A DNA stretch of 53,675 nucleotides. Source: Blastocatellia bacterium (GTDB lineage: Bacteria; Acidobacteriota; Blastocatellia; Chloracidobacteriales; Chloracidobacteriaceae). A model generated the notes under the pieces. It did no database searches and was not told the DNA's origin. It saw only the letters and a program-made list of their open reading frames with translations. The translations under genes and the position numbers were made by a program. The DNA lies in assembly GCA_019695185.1 (NCBI GenBank), contig JAIBAN010000057.1, positions 1 to 53,675 of the forward strand, written 5' to 3'. Positions 1 through 9,000 of the stretch are shown piece by piece; positions within the stretch are counted from its first letter, which is position 1, and each line of letters begins with the position of its first letter.

Positions 1-627
1 TTTGGACTTGGTACTTGGGCAATTGTGGCGCTGACCGTCAATATTGTTCTGGTTGGCGTGGTGGTATTGAAACCATCCCTAACGGATGGGCGGGGAGGCA
101 AAACACTCGTTTTTCTGTCCTTTTTTATCTTTCCCATTCTGGTCGGTGGTTTGGGGCATTACCAACATGTGGAGCGGTTCAAAACCACCGAATTCTGCCT
201 CTCCTGTCACGTCATGCAGGATTATGGAAAAAGCCTGCATGTGGACGACCGGGCGTTTATTCCGGCAGTCCATTACCAAAACAATCTGGTTCCACGGGAC
301 AAAGCCTGTTACACGTGCCACACCGATTACACGATGTTTGGCGGCGTAACGGCCAAACTGCGCGGCCTGAATCACGTCTATGTGCAGTATTTCGGCCAGG
401 TGCCGCAAAAGGTGAAACTTTATAACCCGTACCAGAACCGGGAATGCCTGCAATGTCATTTGGGCGCGCGTTCGTTCGAGGAAGGTGCCACCCATAACAT
501 GGAACCAAACCGTCTGGCCCTCATCAAAGCGAGTCAACTTTCCTGTCTCACCAGCGAGTGTCATGACACAACCCATAACGTTGCGAAATTGAAGGAACTG
601 CAATATTGGAAGGAGTCAAGCAAATGA
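1..627 (+). CDS. NapC/NirT-type tetraheme cytochrome c (5' end outside window)
   Basis: The reading frame is open from base 1, so the true start lies upstream; an internal GTG at 25 is not needed. Two hydrophobic segments precede the haem part, one at the window edge and one around bases 100-160 followed by GLGHYQHVE. Four haem-binding motifs follow: CLSCH, CYTCH, CLQCH and the spaced variant CLTSECH. This pattern fits a membrane-anchored NapC/NrfH/NirT-like quinol-oxidising cytochrome that passes electrons to a periplasmic partner. Its stop overlaps the ATG of the next gene by 4 bases, so the two are translationally coupled. The partner reductase is not in the window, so the terminal acceptor cannot be named. 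Confidence 0.85.
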   Translation, partial: FGLGTWAIVALTVNIVLVGVVVLKPSLTDGRGGKTLVFLSFFIFPILVGGLGHYQHVERFKTTEFCLSCHVMQDYGKSLHVDDRAFIPAVHYQNNLVPRDKACYTCHTDYTMFGGVTAKLRGLNHVYVQYFGQVPQKVKLYNPYQNRECLQCHLGARSFEEGATHNMEPNRLALIKASQLSCLTSECHDTTHNVAKLKELQYWKESSK

Positions 628-851
628 ACACCGAACTGCTGAACCGTCGTCTGCGCATATCTGGAATCATGATTTTTCTGGGGCTGACAATGGAACTGGT
701 TTCATTGGTTTGGCTGCATCCGCTCGCGTTCTTTGTCTTTTGCGGCGGTGGGGATGTCGTGTTGGTCCTGGGGATTTTGTACTACTTCTGGGCCTTATTG
801 AATTATGCCACCGGGCATCCGGCCACCGCGCCGGCCAAGACCGGGGATTAA
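624..851 (+). CDS. Small two-helix membrane protein downstream of cytochrome
   Basis: A 75-residue protein starting at an ATG that overlaps the cytochrome stop (ATGA), with AAGGAG about 9 bases upstream. It has two predicted membrane helices, roughly residues 13-31 and 34-56, separated by a short glycine-rich turn, and a polar Ala/Pro/Thr tail. I recognise no family. Coupling to the multiheme cytochrome suggests an accessory or membrane subunit of the same electron-transfer complex. The function is inferred from position only. Confidence 0.7.
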   Translation: MNTELLNRRLRISGIMIFLGLTMELVSLVWLHPLAFFVFCGGGDVVLVLGILYYFWALLNYATGHPATAPAKTGD

Positions 852-939
852 CAGGAAGAAACTCAGGGTGATGGCCTGAGTTTCCCCCCAAACCGTTGCG
901 TCATACCTAATGACGCGGTTCCAAAATCAAATGTGCTGC

Positions 940-972
940 AAAAGGGCCGGGAGTGCATTCCGGCCCTTTTCT
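940..972 (+). terminator. Rho-independent terminator after cytochrome operon
   Basis: An 11-bp perfect stem (AAAAGGGCCGG at 940-950, CCGGCCCTTTT at 960-970) with a 9-base loop, ending in a T-rich arm. It lies 89 bases past the stop of the small membrane protein and separates the cytochrome operon from the lipid cluster. Confidence 0.9.
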
Positions 973-1327
973 TTGCGGTTTAAGTGAGTGTGTGTGGAAC
1001 CTGTGACGCGATTAAACAAATTGGCCCACAGGCTCCACATTTCCTAAAAAACGACCAGTGGGCAATATCCCACGAGAAAACTGGGGAAAAGTCCCCACTT
1101 CCCTATCCGGTGCATCATTTTTCTGCCTGTTTTCAACACTTTGCTCAAACGGCACGGTCTTTGCGGTGTGAAACGCCAGGAATTTCCGGATTTTCACTTT
1201 CACAGCCTCGCGGATTGTAATTCATGTCAAACACATTTCATTGCGAAATCCCCTGCTTTCAGTGGAAAGGAGCCGGGATTTGTGTTTGTCAACTCAAAAC
1301 CTTTTGACCTCGAGAAAGGTGGCACTT
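973..1327. other. Leader region upstream of the lipid cluster
   Basis: 355 bases with no convincing gene. It contains two small adjacent hairpins: GTGGG-CAATAT-CCCAC at 1058-1073 and TGGGG-AAAAG-TCCCCA around 1082-1097. It presumably carries the promoter of the acyl-CoA dehydrogenase/PKS cluster and an mRNA leader. I could not assign a -35/-10 pair or a known riboswitch fold. Confidence 0.4.
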
Positions 1328-2992
1328 GTGCAAACCATGGCAACGGGACTTGACCAGGAAACCCTGGAGATGACCCTCAAGGCGTTTCACGACTATACCA
1401 AAGACCAAATCAAAGATGCTGATTTGCTCGGATTTGACGAGCGGGACGAGTTCCCCACCGATGTCGTGCGTGGCATTGGCACCGATTTAGGAATTCAATT
1501 GCTTTTCGTGCCGGAATCCTGTGGTGGCATGGGCGGCGATGCGGTCGATATTTACCGGGTTTGTGAAATGATGGGCCGGTTTGATCTGGGAATTGCCACG
1601 GGAGTGTTGGCGACGTTTCTGGGCAGCGACCCGATTTTGGCCGGCGGCACCCCGGAACAACAGCAAAAATGGCTGGGCATGATTGCCGAACAGGGCGTGT
1701 TGTTTGCCTATGGTGCCACCGAACCGGAAGCCGGGAGCGACTTGGGGGCGCTCCGGACGACGGCCACCCCGGTGCATGAGGACGGCGTTCTGGTTGGCTA
1801 CAAATTAAACGGAAACAAACAATGGATTAGCAACGGCGGTGTGGCGGATGTCTATACCATCCTGGCCAACGCGCCGGGTGGCCCAACGTGGTTTGTTCTG
1901 GAAAAAGGCGCTCCGGGATTTTCCCACGGGAAACCGGAAGACAAACACGGTATTCGGGCCAGCAATACGGCGGCCCTGGCTCTGGAAGACGTTTTTGTGC
2001 CGCTGGAAAACCTGGTCGGTGGGGTGGAAGGCCAGGGATTGATTCAGGCTCAGATGGTGTTTGGCTACACGCGCCTGATGGTGGCGGCCTTTGGGCTGGG
2101 CGGCGGTTGGGCTGCCATGGACCGTGCCATTCCTTATTCAGTTGGACGGATTCAGGCAGGTGCCCCCCTTTCGGAAAAACAGGGTTACACCCACAAGCTG
2201 ATTGTTCCGCATGTGGTCCGACTCGAAGCCGGGCGCGCCTACATTGAACATGTGGCGGAGCGGCTGGCGGCTGGTGAAATCAATCTCAATACCGAAGGCG
2301 CAATTGCGAAATATCTTGCCACCGAGGCGGGAAATGCCGCAGCCGACGCTGCCATCCAGGCATTGGGCGGATATGGCTACACGAAAGAATACATGGTGGA
2401 AAAATACCGCCGCGATGTGCGCATTACCACGATTTACGAAGGCACTTCCGAAATCATGGAAATGACCATCAGCCGGGACCGCTGGCAATCTCATTTGAAA
2501 ACCCGTGGCCAACATTACCATGACAAGGCCAAAGCCCTGGAAACCCTCCACCTCAAACACCCGCAAGCCGGGGCTGATATTTCCGCACTGGCGTTGCATG
2601 CCCTGGCCGAAGTCCTGGAACGGGCCAGAGTCAACAAATTGACCCGCCACCAACACATGCTGTTCCGGCTGGGCGAATTGATTGCGCTGGCCGAAGGAGC
2701 CGAAGCCCTCACCCGCCGGGCCGTTGCTTCAGCCGAAGGAACGCTTAATCCCAAAGCTGATAAACGGTTTCATACTCCGGCACTGGCAGCCATCAGCCGG
2801 GTTTTTGCCCGCGATGCCGCCCTCCGCATTGCCCAGGAAGGAATGAAATGGGTGGCCGGAGCCAATGGCGTGACCGATGCGGAAATGACCGGTTTTGAAA
2901 CGGCCCTGCGCTTGTCAGCCATTCATCGGGCCCAAAAAGGTCTGTTTGATGATATGACCGCTGTGGCGGATACACTCTATGACCGGATTTAA
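1328..2992 (+). CDS. Acyl-CoA dehydrogenase family protein, long form
   Basis: About 554 residues. The GTG at 1328 is preceded by AGGTGG at a 5-base spacing; the in-frame ATG at 1337 is the alternative. The flavin-dependent dehydrogenase fold is clear: a signature block ATEPEAGSDLGA, the C-terminal block QALGGYGYTKEYMVEKYR, and IYEGTSEI, whose Glu matches the catalytic base of medium-chain acyl-CoA dehydrogenase. About 150 extra residues after the core resemble the extended C-terminus of long-chain members. The family oxidises acyl thioesters to the 2,3-enoyl form. Heading the PKS cluster with the same orientation, it may unsaturate or process the chain made by the synthase. The substrate, CoA- or ACP-bound, is not evident. 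Confidence 0.9.
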   Translation: MQTMATGLDQETLEMTLKAFHDYTKDQIKDADLLGFDERDEFPTDVVRGIGTDLGIQLLFVPESCGGMGGDAVDIYRVCEMMGRFDLGIATGVLATFLGSDPILAGGTPEQQQKWLGMIAEQGVLFAYGATEPEAGSDLGALRTTATPVHEDGVLVGYKLNGNKQWISNGGVADVYTILANAPGGPTWFVLEKGAPGFSHGKPEDKHGIRASNTAALALEDVFVPLENLVGGVEGQGLIQAQMVFGYTRLMVAAFGLGGGWAAMDRAIPYSVGRIQAGAPLSEKQGYTHKLIVPHVVRLEAGRAYIEHVAERLAAGEINLNTEGAIAKYLATEAGNAAADAAIQALGGYGYTKEYMVEKYRRDVRITTIYEGTSEIMEMTISRDRWQSHLKTRGQHYHDKAKALETLHLKHPQAGADISALALHALAEVLERARVNKLTRHQHMLFRLGELIALAEGAEALTRRAVASAEGTLNPKADKRFHTPALAAISRVFARDAALRIAQEGMKWVAGANGVTDAEMTGFETALRLSAIHRAQKGLFDDMTAVADTLYDRI

Positions 2993-2999
2993 CAAAAAA

Positions 3000-3021
3000 G
3001 GACTGAGGACTGAGGACTGAG
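3000..3021 (+). repeat. Heptamer tandem repeat (GGACTGA)x3
   Basis: Three perfect head-to-tail copies of GGACTGA begin 8 bases after the dehydrogenase stop. The same heptamer occurs after two other genes of this cluster, at 17291 and 20390. Confidence 0.95.
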
Positions 3022-3072
3022 TTGCAAGACCTACTCCCTTTGAAAACTCCCCCGGAAAGTTGGAAAAAACCT

Positions 3073-6000
3073 ATGGAAGACACTGCCTATCGTGCAATTG
3101 CAATTGTGGGCGTCGGAGCCGTCTTGCCCGATGCGCCCAACGCCCCTGCTTTTTGGAAAAACATCACCGGGGGGCGTTACTCGATTCGGGATGTGATGCC
3201 GGACCGATGGAACCCGGAACTCTATTTTGACCCTGACCCCAAAGTTCCCGATAAAACCTATTCCAAAATTGGCGGCTGGGTGCGGGATTTTTCGTGGGAC
3301 CCGCTTGGCTGGCATTTGCCGGTCCCGCCCAAAGTCGCGGCTGAAATGGACGAAGGCCAGAAATGGGCCGTGGCCTGCACCTATGAAGCCTTGACCGATT
3401 ACGGTTGGCCCAACCGCAAAATTGATACTGAGCGGACTGCCGTCATTTTAGGAAACGCCATGGCGGGTGAGAAACACTATGTCACGGCGGCACGGGTGTT
3501 TTTCCCCGAATTTGCCCGCGAACTGGCCCAGGCTCCCGGATTTGCGGCACTGCCTCCCGAAGTGCGAAATGTGATTCTGCGGCAATTTCATGCCAATTGC
3601 AGTGAATATTTCCCGCCCATTACCGAAGACACCATGCCCGGCGAGCTTTCCAACTGCATTGCCGGACGTATTGCCAATCTGTTCAACTTTCACGGTCCCA
3701 ATTTTGTCTGTGACGCTGCCTGTGCTTCGGCCATGGCCGCGATGAGCGCCGCCGTCGAAGGTCTGATTGAACGCGATTTCGATATGGTGGTGACGGGTGG
3801 CGTGGACCGCAACATGGGAATTGGCTCGTTTGTCAAATTCTGCAAAATCGGTGCGCTCTCAGCCACCGGTACCCGCCCCTATGCCGACGGAGCCGACGGG
3901 TTTGTGATGGGAGAGGGAGCCGCTCTCTTCCTGCTCAAACGCCTGGAGGATGCCGAACGCGACGGAGATAAAATTTATGCCGTTCTGCGAGGCGTCGGCG
4001 GAGCCAGTGACGGACGCGGCAAAGGGATTACCGCTCCCAATCCGGTGGGGCAAAAACTGGCGATTGAACGAGCCTGGCAGAATGCCGCCCTGTCACCGGC
4101 CACCGCCACCCTGATTGAAGGTCACGGCACTTCCACCAAAGTCGGCGACGTGGTTGAGTTCCAAAGTCTGACCGACGTTTTCACCCCGCATCACCCGGCC
4201 CTGAATTCAATTGCGCTTGGTTCCGTGAAATCCAACATTGGGCATTTGAAAGGTGCCGCCGGCGCAGCCGGAATGCTCAAAGCCATTTTTGCGCTGAAAG
4301 AGAAAATGCTGCCGCCGAGCCTGAATTTTGTCAGGCCCAATCCGAACATTGACTTTGCCAACAGCCCATTTTTCGTCAATACCGAGTTGCGCCCGTGGGA
4401 AACACCCGGTTGCGGAGTCCGGCGCGCCGGGGTCAGCGCCTTTGGTTTTGGCGGGACCAATTTCCACATGGTTTTGGAGGAATACATTCCTGGACGCCTG
4501 AAAGCCAAACAACCTCCAGCCAGGAGCACTGAGGCTGTGCCTGCCGGGGGAGCCTCTGACCCAACTCCGAAAGCTCCGTTGCGCGGGGCGTTGGTGGTTG
4601 GTGCCGGAACCTCAAAGGAACTGGCCCAGCGACTGGATGTCATCGTTGATAAAGCCAAAAAAGGAAACGCCCCAGCCGTGGAAGCCCCGCTGGAAACGGA
4701 TTTACGGGCACCGGAACGAATTGCGATTGACTATGCCGATGCGCATGACTTGGCTGAAAAAGGAACCAAAGCCCTCAAAGCCTTGGAAACCGAGAATCCG
4801 GCCATGTGGAAAGCCCTGCGGGGACAGGGAGTCCACAGAGGCAGCGGAAAACCGGGGAAAGTGGCGTTTCTCTATACCGGACAAGGCTCGCAATACGTCA
4901 ACATGCTCCAGCATCTGCGGGAAATCGAACCGCTCGTGGCAGAGACTTTTGTTGATGCTGACAAGGTGATGACGCCCCTGCTGGGAAAACCGTTGAGCAG
5001 TTACATTTTCGTGAATGGAGCCAACAAGGAAGCGGTTGAACAGGCAGACCACGACCTGCGGCAAACTGCCATCACCCAACCGGCGGTGCTTGCGGTTGAT
5101 GCCGCCCTCACCAAATTGATGGGAGCCTATGGCATCAAACCGGAAATGGTCATGGGCCACAGCCTGGGTGAATATGGGGCCCTGGTGGCCGCCGGAGCGA
5201 TGCCGTTTGCCGACGCTTTGGAAGCCGTCAGTGCTCGTGGCCGCGAGATGACCCGCGTTTCAATGGCCGATAACGGGAAAATGGCGGCGGTGATTGCTCC
5301 GATTGAAGAAATCAAGGAAACCCTCAAAACCATTGACGGATATGTGGTGATTGCCAACCTCAACAGTCATAACCAGGTGGTCATCGGCGGGGCGAGCGAG
5401 GCGGTGGTTCAGGCTGAACATATTTTCAAGCAGGCCGGGCACACGGTGGTGCCGCTTCCCGTCAGCCATGCGTTCCATACCTCAATTGTGGCTCCAGCCA
5501 GTGAACCGCTCCGCCAGACGCTGGAGCGACTGCACCTGCAATCACCTGACCTGCCGATTGTGGCCAATGCGACCGGGGAATTTTACCCAACCGGTCCGGG
5601 AGTGGTGCCGGAAATGCTGGATTTGCTGGCGAAACAGGTGGCGGCTCCGGTCCAGTTTGTCAAAGGACTGGAAACCCTGCGCCAAGCCGGTGCCACGGTC
5701 TTTGTTGAAATGGGACCGAAAAAAGCCCTTCAGGGTTTTGTCGAAGATGTCTATGGCAACGACCCCGAAGTGATTGCCCTGGCCAGCAACCATCCAAAAC
5801 TGGGCGATGTGGTGTCGTTCAACCAGGCACTGTGCGGCCTCTATGCCGCCGGTCTGGGAACCGGACGCAAGGCTGCGGCTCCGAAACCAGTCAGGGTGGA
5901 AGAACCTGTGGCTGTCAAAGCCCAGGCTGCGGTGGCGGCACCGGTGACGCCCGTGGCTCAACTGGCGCAAAAACCGGCGGCGGTTGCTCCGTCCCCGGCA

Positions 6001-9000
6001 ATGCCACCTCAACCAAAGAAAAACGGTCAACATATGTATAACGAACTGGGCAGGCTGTTTGCAGAATTTCTGGAACGCGGGATGAATATCTACACCGGGG
6101 GCAATCACCAGGGGACAGCGGCCTTGGAACCTGTGGTCATAACCGGTGCCGGTTTGGGGCTGCCGGGGGTCGAACGGACCTTTGACGACGGCAACGTGGG
6201 CCGCATTCTGCGCGGGCAACAATGTATTGACGTGATTCCCGCCCGCTTCCGCCGGGCAATGGTTGAAAAACATATTACCCGGTTGGTGAAAAGCGAATCC
6301 GGAGCTTCGTTTGAAACGATTGAGAACGCTGCTGAAGTCATCAAACTGGCGGCCCGCGCCGGAAAAATGGATTTGGAACATGAATTCGGCGTGGCGGCAG
6401 ACCGGATTCCGGCGCTTGACGAAGTGACCCAACTGGCGATTGGGGCCGGGATTGACGCCCTCCGTGATGCGGGTATTCCAATGGTGCTGCGCTACAAGAC
6501 CACTACCAAAGGAACCAAACTGCCTGACCGGTGGAACCTGCCCGAAGAATTGCGCGACGACACCGGCGTGATTTTTGCCTCGGCTTTTCCGGGCTACGAC
6601 TCGTTCGCCCAAAACCTCTCCAGTTTCTGGGCCGACCATGCCCGCCACGAGGCGCTGGAAAAACTGACTGCCCTCCGTTCCCGGATGAATGGTTTTGAAT
6701 CAATCACCCTCGAAGTAGACCGGCAAATCAACGAACTCAAAGCCGAAATTGAAAAACACCCTTACCTGTTTGACCGGCGCTTTTTGTTCCGGGTGCTGGC
6801 GATGGGGCATTCCCAATTTGCCGAATTGATTGGCGCACGCGGCCCCAACACCCAGGTAAATTCGGCCTGTGCCTCAACCACTCAGGCCACGGCGATTGCG
6901 CAGGACTGGATTTCCACCGGACGCTGCCGCCGGGTGATTATCATTGCGGCTGATGATGTCACGTCCGACAACCTGCTCGAATGGTTTGGCTCCGGTTTCC
7001 TGGCATCGGGTGCCGCCGCCACCGACGATGTGGTGGAAGAAGCCGCGACCCCGTTTGACCGCCGCCGTCACGGAATGATTCTGGGGATGGGCGCGGCTGC
7101 CTTTGTGGTGGAAAGTGCCGAAGCTGCCCGTGAACGGGGCATCCGTCCGATTTGCGAAGTCCTCAGCACGATGACCGCCAACAGCGCGTTTCACGGAACC
7201 CGGCTGGATGTCAGCCATATCTGTCAGGTGATGGAAAAACTGGTGGCCAAGGCCGAAGCCCACGGGTACAACCGTTTTGAAATCGCTCCGCAGATGGTGT
7301 TTGTTTCGCACGAAACCTACACCCCGGCCAGAGGCGGCAGCGCGGCTGCGGAAATTCACGCCCTGCGGGAAGTGTTTGGCCCTGTGGCCAGCCAGATTGT
7401 GATTGCCAATACCAAGGGCTACACCGGGCATCCAATGGGAGTCGGCATCGAGGATGTGGTGGCCATCAAAGCTCTGGAAACCGGACTGGTGCCGCCGGTG
7501 CCGAATTTCAAGGAAGTGGACCCCGATTTGGGCCAACTCAACCTGTCACGGGGAGGTGCCTATCCGGTTCAGTTTGCCCTGCGGCTGGGTGCCGGGTTTG
7601 GCTCCCAAATCAGCATGACGCTCTTCCGCTGGGTGCCAAATCCGGATGGCCGCCATCGCACGCCGGAAGAACTGGGTTTTGCCTACCGGGTTGAAAATCC
7701 AACCACACAGGCCGCATGGCTCAGTCGGGTTTCAGGCTATCCACAGGCAGAACTGGAAATCCACCTGCGCAATCTGCGGGTGAAAGACCAGGGAGCACCG
7801 GAAACCAAGGTTCAGGGTTCAGGGTTCAGGGTTCAGGGTCCGACAGAAATCAAAGCTGTTCAGCCCGTTATGGCCCCGATGGTGGCTTCCATGGCTGCAC
7901 CAGTTCTGCCAGCCCCTTTGGTTACGGCTCCCACTCCGGTTCCCGAAAAACCGGTGGTTGCTGCTCCTCAAGTGGACCCCGTTCAGGTCAAGGTAATGGC
8001 TTTGGCTGCCGAGAAAACGGGGTATCCGCCCGATATGCTCGACCTGGATTTGGACCTGGAGGCCGACCTGGGTATTGACACGGTGAAACAGGCTGAGATG
8101 TTTGCCGCTGTGCGGGACCTCTTTAACATCCCACGGGATGAGAACCGGAAGCTGCGGGATTACCCGACCTTGCGGAAGGTGATTGAATTTGTTCATCAAC
8201 AACGGCCAGACCTGAAGGAAGGGGTTCAGGGTTCAGGGTCCGGGGTTCAGGGTACTGAAGCAATAGCCCCGGCAGTTGCTGCCGTTCCTTCAGTTGAAAC
8301 TGATGCAGTGAAAGAGAAAATCCTGGCCTTGGCGGTTGAGAAAACCGGTTACCCGGCGGATATGCTCGACCTCGATTTGGACCTCGAAGCCGACCTGGGA
8401 ATTGACACGGTGAAACAGGCGGAAATGTTCGCTGCCGTCCGGGGCCTGTTTGACATTCCACGGGATGAAAACCGGAAGCTGCGTGATTACCCGACCTTGC
8501 GGCACGTGATTGAGTTTGTCTACCAGCAGAAACCGGAATTGAAAGCCAGGGTTCAGGGTACTGAAGCAATGGCCCCGACAGTTGCTGCCGTTCCTTCAGT
8601 TGAAACTGATGCAGTGAAAGAAAAGATTCTGGCACTGGCGGTTGAGAAAACCGGTTATCCGGCGGATATGCTCGACCTGGATTTGGACCTGGAAGCCGAC
8701 CTGGGCGTGGACACTGTGAAGCAGGCGGAGATGTTTGCCGCCGTTCGCGGGCTGTTTGACATTCCACGGGATGAGAACCGGAAGTTGCGCGATTACCCAA
8801 CGCTGCGGCACGTGATTGAGTTTGTCTACCAGCAAAAACCGGAATTGAAAGCCAGGGTTCAGGGTGCTGAAGCAATGGCCCCGGCAGTTGCTGCCGTTCC
8901 TTCAGTTGAAACTGATGAGGTGAAAGAAAAGATTTTGGCACTGGCAGTTGAGAAAACCGGTTACCCGGCGGATATGCTCGACCTCGATTTGGACCTGGAA

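Noticed and set aside
7809..7836. Telomere-like TTCAGGG repeats.
   Set aside because: They are inside an open reading frame in protein linkers, not at a replicon end.
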